From: Corynebacterium macginleyi
GTDB taxonomy: Bacteria > Actinomycetota > Actinomycetes > Mycobacteriales > Mycobacteriaceae
Direction of reading: 5' to 3'
DNA length: 64,000 nucleotides
Assembly: GCF_003688935.1 (NCBI RefSeq)
Contig: NZ_REGE01000006.1
Span: 62,001 to 126,000, forward strand
Shown here: piece after piece, positions 44,754-55,426 of the stretch
How positions within the stretch are numbered: the stretch's first letter is position 1
Layout: each line of letters opens with the position of its first letter
Translations under genes and position numbers: made by a program
The notes under the pieces: generated by a model
What the model saw: only the letters and a program-made list of their open reading frames with translations
The model's database searches: none
Told to the model about the DNA's origin: nothing

Positions 44754-46499
44754 ATGGCACGTAATTATGCACAACAGCTGGTTGAGACGCTAGAAAAGCA
44801 GGGCGTGGAGCACATTTATGGCCTTGTGGGCGACTCCCTCAACCCGATCGTGGACGCGGTGCGCCGCTCTTCCATCGAATGGATCCACGTGCGCAATGAG
44901 GAAGCCGCAGCCTTTGCTGCTGAAGCGGACTCGTTGACCACCGGCAAGCTGGCCGTGTGTGCGGCCTCGTGTGGCCCGGGTAATACCCACCTCATCCAGG
45001 GCCTTTATGATGCTAACCGCAATGGCGCCAAGGTACTGGCCCTGGCATCGCACATTCCTTCCCGCCAGATTGGCTCCGCCTTCTTCCAAGAAACCCACCC
45101 GGAGCAGATCTTCCAGGAGTGCTCCGGCTACTGCGAAATGGTTCTCTCCGGTGACCAGGGCGGTGTAGTGCTGCACCACGCCATCCAGTCCACCATGGCC
45201 GGCAATGGCGTATCTGTGCTGGTGATCCCGGGCGATGTCTCTACCGAAGAAGTTGATGATGACACCTTCGTAGAATCCAAGATCTCCACTGGCAATCCGG
45301 TGGTTTACCCAGACCCGGCAGAGGCCGCAGCATTGACCCAGGCTATCAACGAGGCCGAGTCCGTCGCCTTCTTCGTGGGCGCCGGTGTGAAAGATGCCCG
45401 CGAGCAGGTGCTGAAGCTGGCAGAAAAGGTCAAGGCCCCCATTGGCCACGCGCTCGGCGGTAAGATGTATATCCAGTATGACAACCCATTTGATGTGGGC
45501 ATGTCCGGCCTGCTGGGCTACGGTGCCGCGCATGAGGCCACCCACGAGGCAGACCTGTTGATCCTTTTAGGTACGGATTTCCCGTATAACGACTTTCTGC
45601 CAAAGGGCAATGTGGCCCAGGTTGATATCAACGGCTCCCATATTGGCCGCCGCACCAAGATTTCCTACCCCGTGACTGGCGATGTCGCCGCCACCATCGA
45701 CAATATCTTGCCGCACGTGGAGGAAAAGAAGGACCGCTCCTTCTTGGATAAAATGCTGAAAAAGCACTACGACAAGCTGGAGAACGTGGTGGAGGCGTAT
45801 ACCTCCAATGTGGAAAATCACACCCCGATCCACCCCGAGTACATCGCGTCCCTCATTGACCAAGAAGCCGACGATGATGCCATCTTCACCGTCGATACCG
45901 GCATGTGCAATGTCTGGGGTGCGCGCTATATCACTCCGAATGGCAAGCGCGAGCAGATCGGCTCTTTCCGCCATGGCACCATGGCTAACGCCCTGCCACA
46001 GGCCATAGGCGCGCAGAAAGCCAACCCGGGCCGCCAGGTCATTACCTTCTCTGGTGACGGTGGGCTCTCCATGCTCATGGGCGAGCTGCTGACGGTTAAG
46101 CTGCACCAGCTGCCGGTCAAAATGTTCGTGTTCAATAACTCCTCGCTGGGTATGGTCAAGCTGGAGATGCTGGTAGGCGGCATTCCAGAACACGAGACCG
46201 ATCACGAGTCCGTGGACTTTTCCAAGATTGCAGAAGCCGCTGGCATCAAGACCTTCCGCATCGAGGACCCGAAGCAGGCTCCTCAACAGATAAAGAAGGC
46301 CTTGGCGTATAACGGCCCTGCGCTTATTGATGTCGTCACTGACCCCAATGCCCTCTCCTTGCCGCCGACTCTGACCTTCGACCAGCTTTTGGGCTTCTCC
46401 AAGGCCGCTACCCGCACCGTCTTTGGTGGCGGCGTGGGCTCCATGCTGTCCATGGCCAAGTCCAACCTGCGCAATATCCCGCGTCCGCAGGATTTTTAA
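44754..46499 (+). CDS. pqo: Pyruvate:quinone oxidoreductase (pyruvate dehydrogenase, quinone)
   Basis: TPP- and FAD-dependent enzyme oxidising pyruvate to acetate and CO2 and passing electrons to menaquinone at the membrane. 581 residues: N-terminal TPP domain with VRNEEAAAFAAEADSL (catalytic Glu), middle FAD domain, and C-terminal TPP motif GDGGLSMLMGELLTVKLHQLPVKMFVFNNSS. The last 15-20 residues are the amphipathic, membrane-lipid-binding type of tail expected for PoxB/Pqo. In C. glutamicum pqo likewise lies beside phoRS. ATG 44754 is preceded by AAGGA. Confidence 0.93.
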   Translation: MARNYAQQLVETLEKQGVEHIYGLVGDSLNPIVDAVRRSSIEWIHVRNEEAAAFAAEADSLTTGKLAVCAASCGPGNTHLIQGLYDANRNGAKVLALASHIPSRQIGSAFFQETHPEQIFQECSGYCEMVLSGDQGGVVLHHAIQSTMAGNGVSVLVIPGDVSTEEVDDDTFVESKISTGNPVVYPDPAEAAALTQAINEAESVAFFVGAGVKDAREQVLKLAEKVKAPIGHALGGKMYIQYDNPFDVGMSGLLGYGAAHEATHEADLLILLGTDFPYNDFLPKGNVAQVDINGSHIGRRTKISYPVTGDVAATIDNILPHVEEKKDRSFLDKMLKKHYDKLENVVEAYTSNVENHTPIHPEYIASLIDQEADDDAIFTVDTGMCNVWGARYITPNGKREQIGSFRHGTMANALPQAIGAQKANPGRQVITFSGDGGLSMLMGELLTVKLHQLPVKMFVFNNSSLGMVKLEMLVGGIPEHETDHESVDFSKIAEAAGIKTFRIEDPKQAPQQIKKALAYNGPALIDVVTDPNALSLPPTLTFDQLLGFSKAATRTVFGGGVGSMLSMAKSNLRNIPRPQDF

Positions 46500-46716
46500 G
46501 CTATAACGGAGCCCATAGCGCCTTAGCCACGCTGTCTTTTCCCACCACAGATTTTATTTTTTGTCGGGGGAGGGGCACGCGTGGCTTTTTGCTTTTACAG
46601 GTTTCGTCCAGAAATTTATCAGTAGGCTAGAAACTGGGTGTGCCACACTGGATGATTAAAGCTTGCATGCACGCAGGTGTGTAGAGGACAGGAAGTAATA
46701 AGGAGCTGCAGGACGT

Positions 46717-47421
46717 ATGGAAGACAAGAAACTTGCCACAGTCCTCGTCGTTGATGACGAGCCGAATATCGTGGAGCTATTGACGGTATCGTTGAAGTTC
46801 CAAAATTTTGATGTCTATAGTGCTAGTTCGGGCAACGAAGCGCTGCGCGTGGCGCGTGAGGTAAACCCGGATGCCTATATTTTGGATGTCATGATGCCGG
46901 GCATGGACGGCTTCGCGCTTTTGGGCAAGTTGCGCCAAGAAGGCCTGGATGGCCCGGTGCTGTACCTGACCGCCAAGGATGGGGTGGATCAGCGCATCCA
47001 TGGCTTGACCATCGGTGCGGACGATTACGTTACCAAGCCCTTTAGTCTCGAAGAGGTCATTACCCGCCTGCGCGTGATTATGCGCCGGGGTGGTGCCGCC
47101 GAAGAGTCCTCTAATGATGCCACCATGAGCTATGCCGATCTGACCTTGAATGACGATACCCACGAGGTCACCAAGGGTGGCCAGCTCATCGAGCTTTCGC
47201 CTACGGAGTTCAATCTCCTGCGCTACCTCATGCAAAACAAGGAAGTGGTGTTGTCCAAATCCAAGATCTTGGACAACGTGTGGCACTATGACTTCGGCGG
47301 CGATGGCAACGTCGTGGAATCCTATATTTCCTACCTGCGCCGCAAGATCGATACCGGCGATACGCCGCTCATCCACACCGTGCGCGGTGTGGGCTATGTG
47401 CTGCGCACCCCGCGCTCCTAA
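46717..47421 (+). CDS. phoR: Response regulator PhoR (OmpR type), phosphate-starvation
   Basis: 234 residues: receiver domain with acidic pair Asp13/Asp14, phosphoacceptor Asp57 (LDVMMPG), Thr85 and Lys107, and a winged-helix DNA-binding domain (LSPTEFNLLRYLMQNKEVVLSKSKILDNVW...VRGVGYVLRTP). By position between pqo and the kinase gene, it matches C. glutamicum PhoR, the regulator of phosphate-starvation genes (named opposite to E. coli). AAGGAG at 46698-46705 precedes the ATG. The 217-bp gap 46500-46716 holds its promoter region. The kinase gene follows after 14 bp. Confidence 0.9.
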   Translation: MEDKKLATVLVVDDEPNIVELLTVSLKFQNFDVYSASSGNEALRVAREVNPDAYILDVMMPGMDGFALLGKLRQEGLDGPVLYLTAKDGVDQRIHGLTIGADDYVTKPFSLEEVITRLRVIMRRGGAAEESSNDATMSYADLTLNDDTHEVTKGGQLIELSPTEFNLLRYLMQNKEVVLSKSKILDNVWHYDFGGDGNVVESYISYLRRKIDTGDTPLIHTVRGVGYVLRTPRS

Positions 47422-47435
47422 ACCGACGTTGTGTA

Positions 47436-48965
47436 ATGACAGGAACACCGGAGAACCCCGCCGTGGGCAGGTCTGGCTCAATGCAGCCCCAGCAAGCACA
47501 GCAGCCGCCCCTAAAGTGGCATGAGCAGCTGGACCGATTGCCGCAGCAGGGGCAGGGAAAGAAAAAGAAGCGCTTCAAGCGCGACTACATCAAGCAGATA
47601 CCGCAGGCGATGCCCCTGCGCACCTGGCTGGTGGTTCTCCTCGTGGTTATCTCCGGCCTCGGGTTGACGGGCTCGTCCTTTGCCGTGAATTCGATCATGC
47701 GCAACGTGCTCTATAACAACGTCGATAGCGAACTACGCTCGGCGTCATCCTCCTGGGCCCGCGATGTGAGCAATGACTTCTTTCTAGGTGACCACACTAA
47801 GCGCCCACCCACGGAATACGTGGTGCTTAATTATCTTCCGGATGGCACCATTCGCTATTCCGGACCCACGTCCACCACCCCGGACGTGGAGGGCGTTCCC
47901 CTCGGGGGGTACCCCACGACGGTGGGCTCGATTGAAAATAACACCAAGTGGCGCGCGCTAGCCTTTGCGGATTCCAATGGCGTTATCACCGTCATTGCTA
48001 AGGACATGACCCACGAAAAGGAGATTCTGCATGGTCTAGCCATGGTACAAGTATCCATCGCGGCGATCGCCTTAGCAGCCATGGCCGCCTTCGGCTTCTG
48101 GTTTATTCGCAGGGCATTGCGTCCGCTGCGGGTGGTGGAATCGACGGCATCGGACATCGCGGCCGGGGATCTGGATAAGCGCGTGCCCGAGTGGCCGCTG
48201 CATACGGAGGTCGGCCAATTGGCCGCTGCGCTCAATATCATGCTGGGCCACCTGCAGCGGTCCGTGGTGACGGCGCAGGAAAAAGAGGAACAAATGCGCC
48301 GCTTTGTCGGCGATGCCTCCCACGAGCTGCGCACCCCGCTGACTAGCCTGCGCGGTTACACGGAGCTCTACCGATCCGGGGCTACGAACGATGTCGATCT
48401 GGTCTTGTCCAAGATAGATAACGAGTCCAAGCGTATGTCGCTGCTGGTAGAAGACCTGCTGGCGCTTACCCGTGCGGAAGGAACGCGCTTGGATCTACGG
48501 CCGGTGGATCTTTTGGAGCTTTCCCTCTCGGTGGGATCGTCCGCGCGCGCGGCCTTCCCCGAGCGTGAGGTTAAGGTGGTCAATAAGGCGCAGTCCATCC
48601 CTGTGGTCAATGGCGATGCAGACCGCCTCCACCAGGTGCTGCTCAACCTTATTTCCAATGGTCTGCGCCACGGCGGCGAGGATGCCGCGGTTACCTTGCA
48701 GCTGCGGCGCGATAATAATGACATCCTCGTGGATGTCATTGATGACGGCAAGGGAATGTCTTCTAAAGACGCCGCCCACATCTTCGAGCGCTTCTACCGC
48801 GCGGATTCTTCCCGCACGCGTGATACCGGAGGATCCGGCTTGGGCCTTGCCATCGTGCATTCCTTGGTGGAACAGCACGGCGGCAGCATCAGCGTAGATT
48901 CCGCACTCGGCCACGGCACTACCTTTACGGTGCGCCTGCCCGCGCTGGAGGAACCGCAGGATTAG
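47436..48965 (+). CDS. phoS: Sensor histidine kinase PhoS
   Basis: 509 residues. A Lys-rich cytosolic N-terminus, TM1 about 62-83, an extracellular sensor loop about 84-202, TM2 about 203-225, a HAMP linker, the phosphoacceptor His296 in GDASHELRTPL, and an ATPase domain with N-box LLNLISNGLRHG, VIDDGKGM and GGSGLGLAIV. Partner of the preceding regulator. The stop overlaps the convergent HIT gene by 4 bp. Confidence 0.9.
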   Translation: MTGTPENPAVGRSGSMQPQQAQQPPLKWHEQLDRLPQQGQGKKKKRFKRDYIKQIPQAMPLRTWLVVLLVVISGLGLTGSSFAVNSIMRNVLYNNVDSELRSASSSWARDVSNDFFLGDHTKRPPTEYVVLNYLPDGTIRYSGPTSTTPDVEGVPLGGYPTTVGSIENNTKWRALAFADSNGVITVIAKDMTHEKEILHGLAMVQVSIAAIALAAMAAFGFWFIRRALRPLRVVESTASDIAAGDLDKRVPEWPLHTEVGQLAAALNIMLGHLQRSVVTAQEKEEQMRRFVGDASHELRTPLTSLRGYTELYRSGATNDVDLVLSKIDNESKRMSLLVEDLLALTRAEGTRLDLRPVDLLELSLSVGSSARAAFPEREVKVVNKAQSIPVVNGDADRLHQVLLNLISNGLRHGGEDAAVTLQLRRDNNDILVDVIDDGKGMSSKDAAHIFERFYRADSSRTRDTGGSGLGLAIVHSLVEQHGGSISVDSALGHGTTFTVRLPALEEPQD

Positions 48966-49390
48966 TCCGCGCGGTAGCCGTCCTCGTTGGTGCCCAAATG
49001 CTGGCGGATGCGCGCGGCCGCCTCATCCATGGCGGCTTCGTCGGTGTCTTCGGCCGCATAGGCCTTGGCAAAGTCGTACTCTTCCATCTTTTCGGTAGGA
49101 AAGAGATGGATGTGGGTATGCGGCACATCGAAGCCGGCAATGACATACCCGGTGCGTGGAGTGTCGTACGCGTTCTTGATGGCCTCACCGATTTCCAGCG
49201 CCACCTTATTGAGGTGTGTCCAGGTCTGCGAATCCAGGTCGGTCCACTTATCTACTTCCTTAATGGGCACGACTAGGGTGTGGCCGTAGCGCAGTGGCTC
49301 GATGGAGAGAAAAGCCACGCAGGTCTTATCGCGGTAGACAAAGCGGGCGGGTAGTTCACCAGTAATGATTTTGCTAAATACAGAAGCCAT
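48962..49390 (-). CDS. HIT family protein (histidine-triad nucleotide hydrolase)
   Basis: 142 residues from ATG 49390. Histidine triad PHTHIHLFP is visible, with [17 protein letters not shown] and [14 protein letters not shown] typical of the HINT branch, which hydrolyses AMP-lysine or adenosine phosphoramidates. TAGCCT at 49398-49403 (minus strand) lies 7 bases upstream, so leaderless. An upstream in-frame start at 49510 would overlap purD and is rejected. Divergent from purD, 33 bp apart. Confidence 0.93.
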   Translation of the reverse strand: MASVFSKIITGELPARFVYRDKTCVAFLSIEPLRYGHTLVVPIKEVDKWTDLDSQTWTHLNKVALEIGEAIKNAYDTPRTGYVIAGFDVPHTHIHLFPTEKMEEYDFAKAYAAEDTDEAAMDEAAARIRQHLGTNEDGYRAD

Positions 49391-49423
49391 AGCTGCCAGG
49401 CTACCGTAGCTATGATGGTGGGC
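49391..49423. promoter_or_regulatory. Bidirectional leaderless promoter HIT / purD
   Basis: The 33-bp gap contains TATGAT (49411-49416), 7 bases before the purD ATG, and TAGCCT on the other strand (49398-49403), 7 bases before the HIT ATG. Each -35 region must therefore fall at or inside the opposite gene's first codons. Confidence 0.7.
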
Positions 49424-50698
49424 ATGCGCATTCTCGTAATTGGTTCGGGCGGCCGTGAACACGCCCTCGTGAAAGGACTGCACGCTGATCCACAGGTTGC
49501 GGAGATCCACGTCGCGCCCGGTAGCGCGGCCATGGCTCCGCTAGCTACCGTGCACCCGGAGTACTCCCAGGTAGATGAGCCAGCGCGGATGGTGGAACTC
49601 GCCCGCGAGGTCGCCGCTGAACTAGTGGTCATCGGCCCCGAGGTGCCGCTGGTCGCCGGTGTGGCGGATGCGTTGCGCGCAGACGGTATCGCCGTCTTCG
49701 GGCCCAATAAGGACGCCGCCCAGATTGAAGGCTCCAAAGCTTTTGCCAAGGAAGTCATGGAGGCAGCTGGGGTGAAAACCGCCCGCTCGCACCAGCTGCG
49801 GCCGGGTGCCAGCGATGCTGATATTGAGGCCGCGCTAGATAATTTCGGGCCGCAGTTCGTAGTCAAGGACGATGGCCTGGCAGGCGGCAAGGGCGTCGTG
49901 GTTACCAGCGAGCGGGCCGCCGCCCGCGCGCACGTGGATGCAGTTCTGGGCGCTGGCAACCCCGTGCTGCTGGAATCTTTTTTGGACGGCCCCGAAATAT
50001 CGCTGTTCTGCCTTGTTGATGGCGCAACCGTCGTACCGCTGCTGCCCGCTCAGGACCACAAGCGCGCTTATGACAATGACGAGGGCCCCAATACCGGCGG
50101 CATGGGAGCTTATACACCGCTGCCGTGGCTTGGTAAGGACGATGTGCAGCGCATCGTCGACGAGGTTTGCACGCCGGTGGCCCAGGAAATGGTGCGCCGC
50201 GGTACCCCCTACTCCGGCCTACTTTATGCCGGGCTGGCTTGGGGTACACAGGGCCCAGCCGTGGTGGAATTTAACTGCCGCTTTGGTGACCCAGAAACCC
50301 AAGCTGTGCTCTCACTCCTGAAGTCCCCCCTGGCGCAAGCCCTCAACGCCACCGCCACTGGTACGCTGGCAGAACTCGAGCCACTGCAGTGGGAGGACGG
50401 CTATGCCATCACCGTGGTCATGGCGGCCGCCGGTTACCCCGCCTCGCCCCGTAAAGGCGATGTCATTGTCGGCGAGGGCCTAGAAGACCCCGAGCGCGTG
50501 CTCCACGCTGGCACGGAATACTCCAGCGGGGTATTTCGCAGCAATGGTGGCCGCGTGCTTAACATTTTAGGCAAGGGTGAAACGCTGGATGCCGCGCGCG
50601 ACAATGCTTACGCCACCGCTCAGGGCATTGAGTTTGCGGGCGGGTTTGTCCGGGAGGACATCGGCAAGCGCGCCGCAGCAGGAGAAATTTCTATCTAG
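49424..50698 (+). CDS. purD: Phosphoribosylamine--glycine ligase
   Basis: Second step of purine synthesis, an ATP-grasp ligase. 424 residues from ATG 49424 ([16 protein letters not shown]). Visible are the N-terminal Rossmann segment, [27 protein letters not shown], and [18 protein letters not shown] ends 7 bases before the ATG (leaderless); the in-frame ATG at 49412 would overlap it. First of three purine genes on this strand. Confidence 0.96.
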   Translation: MRILVIGSGGREHALVKGLHADPQVAEIHVAPGSAAMAPLATVHPEYSQVDEPARMVELAREVAAELVVIGPEVPLVAGVADALRADGIAVFGPNKDAAQIEGSKAFAKEVMEAAGVKTARSHQLRPGASDADIEAALDNFGPQFVVKDDGLAGGKGVVVTSERAAARAHVDAVLGAGNPVLLESFLDGPEISLFCLVDGATVVPLLPAQDHKRAYDNDEGPNTGGMGAYTPLPWLGKDDVQRIVDEVCTPVAQEMVRRGTPYSGLLYAGLAWGTQGPAVVEFNCRFGDPETQAVLSLLKSPLAQALNATATGTLAELEPLQWEDGYAITVVMAAAGYPASPRKGDVIVGEGLEDPERVLHAGTEYSSGVFRSNGGRVLNILGKGETLDAARDNAYATAQGIEFAGGFVREDIGKRAAAGEISI

Positions 50699-50731
50699 GA
50701 AGTAGCCACGGGGGAGGGCGGGCATGGAATA

Positions 50732-52171
50732 ATGAGCCACGTGGCTGAGAAGAAGAATATCCCCAACGTCCTGTCCTCCCGTTATGCTTCTGCAGAGCTT
50801 GCCAATATCTGGAGCGCGGAGCATAAAATCATCCTCGAGCGCAAGCTGTGGATCGCCGTGATGCACGCCCAGAAGAACCTAGGCGTGGACATCCCCGCCA
50901 AGGCCATTAGCGCGTACGAGGCCGTGATCGAGGACGTAAACCTCGAATCTATTGCGCAGCGCGAGCGTATCACCCGCCACGATGTGAAGGCCCGCATCGA
51001 AGAATTCAATGCGCTGGCCGGTTACGAGCACATCCACAAGGGCATGACCAGCCGCGATCTCACTGAGAACGTGGAGCAGCTACAGATTCACACCTCGTTA
51101 GAAATCATCCGGGATAAGGCCATCGCCGTGGTCGCGCGCATCGGCCGCCACGCCGCCGAGTACCAATCCCTGGTCATGGCCGGGCGCTCGCACAACGTGG
51201 CCGCGCAGGCCACCACGCTGGGCAAGCGCTTTGCCACCGCCGGCGATGAGATGCTGCTGGCCATCGAGCGTGTAGAAGACCTGCTGTCGCATTACCCGCT
51301 GCGCGGCATCAAGGGCCCCATGGGTACCTCGCAGGACATGCTCGATCTCATGGGCGGTTCCGAGGACAAACTCGCCTCCCTAGAGACCAATATTGCCGAT
51401 TACCTAGGCTTCCGCCGCATCTTCAACTCCGTGGGCCAGGTGTACCCGCGCTCGCTGGATTTCGATGCCATCTCCTGCCTCGTCTCCCTGGGCACCGCCC
51501 CGGCATCGCTGGCCACCACTATCCGCCTGATGGCCGGCAACGAGACCGTCACCGAGGGCTTCAAGGAAGGCCAGGTCGGCTCGTCCGCCATGCCGCACAA
51601 GATGAACGCCCGCTCCTGCGAGCGCGTGACCGGCCTGCAGGTCATCCTGCGCGGCTACCTCACCATGGCCGCGGATCTCGCGGGCAGCCAATGGAACGAG
51701 GGGGATGTCTCCTGCTCGGTGGTGCGCCGCGTCGCGCTTCCCGATGCCTTCTTTGCCATCGACGGCCAATTCGAAACCTTCCTCACGGTGCTCGATGAAT
51801 TCGGCGCCTTCCCCGCCATGATCGACCGCGAGCTCGAGCGCTACCTGCCCTTCCTGGCCACCACCCGCATCCTCATGGCGGCGGTGCGCGCCGGGGTAGG
51901 CCGCGAAACCGCTCACGAGGTTATCAAGGAAAACGCCGTGGCCGTGGCGCTGAATATGCGCGAAAACGGAGGCAATCAGGACTTAATCCAGCGCCTTGCC
52001 GCAGATGATCGCCTGCCCATGGATGCGGCCGAGCTCGAACGGGTCCTCGAGGATAAGCATGCTTTCATTGGTGCCGCCGAATCCCAAGTCTCCCAGGTCC
52101 TAAACCGCATTAAGGCCCTCGTAGGCGAGCACCCCAAGGCCGCTGCGTATAAGCCGGGCGAAATCCTCTAG
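50732..52171 (+). CDS. purB: Adenylosuccinate lyase
   Basis: Works in two purine steps, releasing fumarate from SAICAR and adenylosuccinate. 479 residues with the fumarase-family signature [29 protein letters not shown], and [14 protein letters not shown]. The start ATG 50732 lacks a Shine-Dalgarno. GTG 50741 is an in-frame alternative. 33 bp after purD. Confidence 0.96.
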   Translation: MSHVAEKKNIPNVLSSRYASAELANIWSAEHKIILERKLWIAVMHAQKNLGVDIPAKAISAYEAVIEDVNLESIAQRERITRHDVKARIEEFNALAGYEHIHKGMTSRDLTENVEQLQIHTSLEIIRDKAIAVVARIGRHAAEYQSLVMAGRSHNVAAQATTLGKRFATAGDEMLLAIERVEDLLSHYPLRGIKGPMGTSQDMLDLMGGSEDKLASLETNIADYLGFRRIFNSVGQVYPRSLDFDAISCLVSLGTAPASLATTIRLMAGNETVTEGFKEGQVGSSAMPHKMNARSCERVTGLQVILRGYLTMAADLAGSQWNEGDVSCSVVRRVALPDAFFAIDGQFETFLTVLDEFGAFPAMIDRELERYLPFLATTRILMAAVRAGVGRETAHEVIKENAVAVALNMRENGGNQDLIQRLAADDRLPMDAAELERVLEDKHAFIGAAESQVSQVLNRIKALVGEHPKAAAYKPGEIL

Positions 52172-52224
52172 CGTTGTGCGCGGGCTTACGTGCCCGCGCA
52201 CGCCCGCGCGTTATGATGAGGACC

Positions 52225-53163
52225 ATGCGTCCTGAGCTTTCTTCTCATACCCACGTAGCCTCCGGCAAGGTCCGCGATATTTACGATGTGGACGACAACA
52301 CCCTGTTAATGGTGGTCTCTGACCGCATCTCCGCCTACGACTTTGCCTTGGAGCCGGCCATTCCAGATAAAGGCCGGGTTCTCACGGCCACCTCGAAGTT
52401 TTTCTTCGATGCCATCGACTTTCCCAATCACCTCGCCGGACCGCTCGATGATGAGCGTATTCCGCAAGAGTGCTTGGGCCGCGCCATGGTGGTGAAGAAG
52501 CTAGAGATGGTGCCCTTCGAGTGCGTCGCGCGCGGTTTCCTCACCGGCTCTGGGTTGCAGGAATACCAGGCCGACGGCACCGTCTGCGGTATTAAGCTGC
52601 CCGCCGGCTTGGTGGAGGCCTCCCGCCTGCCCGAGCCCATTTTCACCCCCGCTACGAAGGCGGAGCACGGTGATCATGATGAGAACGTGTCTTTCGATTA
52701 CGTGGTAGATAAGCTCGGTCGCGAGCGCGCCGAGGAGTTGCGCGCGGCTACCTTGCGCATTTACGCCAAAGCTGCCCAGCTGGCGGAGGACAAGGGCATT
52801 ATTTTGGCCGATACCAAATTCGAATTCGGCCTCGATGCGCACGGCACGCTCGTGCTTGCCGATGAAGTCCTCACCCCCGATTCCTCCCGCTACTGGCCCG
52901 CAGATTCCTATGCGGAGGGCGAGGTTCAACCCTCCTTTGATAAGCAGTACGTGCGCGATTGGCTGACTTCCGCTGCCTCCGGCTGGGATAGGTCTTCCGA
53001 TGCTTATCCGCCCGCGCTTCCTGATGACGTCGTCTCCGCCACCCGCTTGCGCTATATCGAAGCCTACGAAAAGCTCTCGGGTAAACGCTTCGCGGACTTC
53101 CTTTCTCCATGTTCCTCGGCGGTTGGGCCGCAGTCCGCGCCAGATGGGGCTACCGCGCGGTAG
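52225..53163 (+). CDS. purC: Phosphoribosylaminoimidazole-succinocarboxamide synthase
   Basis: SAICAR synthetase. 312 residues from ATG 52225 ([20 protein letters not shown]). TATGAT at 52212-52217 lies 7 bases before it, the same arrangement as purD, so it has its own leaderless promoter. SAICAR motifs: [32 protein letters not shown] and [12 protein letters not shown]. The last 20 residues are poorly conserved and Ser/Pro/Ala-rich. Confidence 0.95.
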   Translation: MRPELSSHTHVASGKVRDIYDVDDNTLLMVVSDRISAYDFALEPAIPDKGRVLTATSKFFFDAIDFPNHLAGPLDDERIPQECLGRAMVVKKLEMVPFECVARGFLTGSGLQEYQADGTVCGIKLPAGLVEASRLPEPIFTPATKAEHGDHDENVSFDYVVDKLGRERAEELRAATLRIYAKAAQLAEDKGIILADTKFEFGLDAHGTLVLADEVLTPDSSRYWPADSYAEGEVQPSFDKQYVRDWLTSAASGWDRSSDAYPPALPDDVVSATRLRYIEAYEKLSGKRFADFLSPCSSAVGPQSAPDGATAR

Positions 53164-53213
53164 TCGGGTGCCCGCCGCTAGGGCACGAGCGGCGACGCGT
53201 ACAGTGGGAGGGC

Positions 53214-55337
53214 ATGAGTGATGAAAAGATGGCCGCACCGGTCGCCCCAGTCCACCCTGTCAAGCGCGAATTTCATGGCCGCAAATTCGTGGATAATTAT
53301 GAGTGGCTGCGCGATAAGCAATCGCAGGAAACTCTGGATTACCTGAATGCCGAAAATGATTACACTGCGGCACACACCCGGCACTTGGATGCGATGACGA
53401 AAAATATCTTCCAAGAAATTAAGTCTCGCATTAAACAAACCGACATGTCTGTGCCAGCGCGCCGTGGTAAGTACTGGTACTACAGCCGCTCGGAAGAAGG
53501 AAAGAACTACGGCTATTCCTGTCGCATCCCGGTAGAAGAGGGAAGCGATCCGTGGACTGCACCGGTGATTCCGGAAGAAGGCAGCCTTCAAGGCGAAGAA
53601 ATTATCCTCGACTCCAATGCCTTGGCAGAGGGCAAGGATTTCTTTGCCCTCGGTGCGGCCTCCATTTCAGATTCCGGCCGTTACCTGGCTTATTCGGTAG
53701 ACTTTGCCGGGGGCGAGCGCTTTGAACTATCCATTAAAGATCTTGACACCGGGGAGCTTTTAGAAGATCACCTTACCGGCATCTTCTATGGCGCTACCTG
53801 GGTAGGCGATGGCTATATCTTCTACATCACGGTGGATGATGCCTGGCGCCCGGACGCGGTATGGCGCCATAAGGTAGGCACTGAGCAGTCCGCGGATGTG
53901 CGCGTGTTCCATGAGGAGGATGAGCACTTTAACGTGGGCATCGGCAGTGCTCGCTCCGATAAGTACCTCTTCATCGGGGTGGGATCGAAGATTACCTCGG
54001 AGTCGTGGGTGATGGATACGAAAGACCCCGAAGGTGAATTTCGCCCGTTGTGGAAACGCGAGACTGGTGTGGAATACGATGTTGACCACGCTGTGGTAGG
54101 CGGCGAAGACTACTGGGTTGTCACCCACAACGCCACCGGACCCAACTTTGCGGTGGGCTATGCCAAGGCTAACGAGGAACTTCCCGCCCTGCGCGACCTG
54201 CCCGAGCTAGTGGCACACGAAGACACCACCCGCATCGAGGGCGTGGATACTTACCGCGACCACATGGTGCTGGGATACCGTCGCGGTGGTATCGGCCGGG
54301 CTGCGATTATGCGTGTTGGCGATGACTTCGGGGAATTTGAAGAGCTTAACTTCACTGAGGAGCTCTTTACTGTCGCCGTGGCCGGCAACCCGGAATGGGA
54401 TGCGCCAGTAGTCCGCGTGAATTATGTGTCCTATATCCAGCCTGCGCAGCTTTTCGATTACCGCGTTGATACCGGCGAGTACACGCTGCTGAAAGAACAG
54501 GAAGTCCCCGGTGGCTACAACCCGGATGATTATGTGGCCTACCGCATCTGGTCTACCGCCAGCGATGGCACCAAGATTCCGGTTTCCGTAGTGCACCGTA
54601 GCGACTTGGATCGCACGAAGCCCAACCCGACGTTGCTGTACGGCTACGGCTCTTACGAAGCCAGCATGGACCCGTACTTCTCCGCGGTGCGGCTATCGCT
54701 TATGGATCGCGGCATGATTTATGCGGTGGCGCACGTGCGCGGTGGCGGCGAAATGGGCCGACAGTGGTACGACGATGGCAAGATGCTGCAGAAGAAAAAC
54801 ACCTTCACTGATTTCATCGCGGTGGCTGATGACCTCATTGAGCGCCGGGTGACCACCCCGGATCAACTGGTGGCCGAAGGCGGGTCCGCCGGCGGCATGC
54901 TCATGGGTGCCGTGGCTAATATGGCTCCTGATCGCTTTACCGCCATCCAAGCCGTCGTCCCCTTCGTGGACCCGCTGACCTCGATGCTCATGCCGGAGCT
55001 TCCCCTTACCGTCCCCGAGTGGGAAGAGTGGGGTGACCCGTACCATGATCCGGAATACTACGACTACATGAAGTCCTATTCGCCCTATGAGAATGTGGAG
55101 CCCAAGGAGTATCCGGATATCTTGGCGATTACCTCGCTGAACGATACCCGCGTGCTGTACGTGGAACCAGCGAAATGGATTGCCCAGCTGCGCGCTACGG
55201 CTACCGGCGGCGAATTCCTGCTCAAGACGGAGATGTCCGCCGGACACGGTGGCGTGTCCGGACGCTACGATAAATGGCGCCAAAACGCCTTCGAATATGC
55301 CTGGACCATCAATAAGGCTACCGGGCTAACGGAGTAA
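53214..55337 (+). CDS. ptrB: Oligopeptidase B / prolyl oligopeptidase family serine peptidase
   Basis: S9A peptidase cleaving short peptides, probably after basic residues, in the cytoplasm. 707 residues: a beta-propeller lid (about 70-400) between the N-terminal segment and the alpha/beta hydrolase domain. Nucleophile in AEGGSAGGMLMGAV, catalytic Asp in TSLNDTRV, and His in SAGHGGVSGR; ARVRGGGEMGRQWYDDGK-type segment present. ATG 53214 is preceded by TACAGT, 8 bases upstream, and GGGAGG. No signal peptide. Confidence 0.93.
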   Translation: MSDEKMAAPVAPVHPVKREFHGRKFVDNYEWLRDKQSQETLDYLNAENDYTAAHTRHLDAMTKNIFQEIKSRIKQTDMSVPARRGKYWYYSRSEEGKNYGYSCRIPVEEGSDPWTAPVIPEEGSLQGEEIILDSNALAEGKDFFALGAASISDSGRYLAYSVDFAGGERFELSIKDLDTGELLEDHLTGIFYGATWVGDGYIFYITVDDAWRPDAVWRHKVGTEQSADVRVFHEEDEHFNVGIGSARSDKYLFIGVGSKITSESWVMDTKDPEGEFRPLWKRETGVEYDVDHAVVGGEDYWVVTHNATGPNFAVGYAKANEELPALRDLPELVAHEDTTRIEGVDTYRDHMVLGYRRGGIGRAAIMRVGDDFGEFEELNFTEELFTVAVAGNPEWDAPVVRVNYVSYIQPAQLFDYRVDTGEYTLLKEQEVPGGYNPDDYVAYRIWSTASDGTKIPVSVVHRSDLDRTKPNPTLLYGYGSYEASMDPYFSAVRLSLMDRGMIYAVAHVRGGGEMGRQWYDDGKMLQKKNTFTDFIAVADDLIERRVTTPDQLVAEGGSAGGMLMGAVANMAPDRFTAIQAVVPFVDPLTSMLMPELPLTVPEWEEWGDPYHDPEYYDYMKSYSPYENVEPKEYPDILAITSLNDTRVLYVEPAKWIAQLRATATGGEFLLKTEMSAGHGGVSGRYDKWRQNAFEYAWTINKATGLTE

Positions 55338-55338
55338 C

Positions 55339-55414
55339 CGCACAGCACCGTCGTGCGCTGGCAGGGATTTAGTCCACCAGTCTGCACAGCGCGCGGAGTT
55401 GGCGGTGCTGTGCG
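55339..55414. repeat. 12-bp perfect inverted repeat upstream of the DUF2334 gene
   Basis: CGCACAGCACCG (55339-55350) is the exact reverse complement of CGGTGCTGTGCG (55403-55414), with 52 bp between. It starts 2 bp after the peptidase stop and ends at the GATAAT -10 of the next gene. It could form a large hairpin or be a two-site operator. Confidence 0.75.
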
Positions 55415-55426
55415 ATAATTTGAGCT

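Noticed and set aside
44754..46499. Acetolactate synthase large subunit (ilvB)
   Set aside because: Same TPP superfamily, but length, C-terminal tail and the pqo-phoRS neighbourhood fit pyruvate:quinone oxidoreductase, and no small subunit gene follows.
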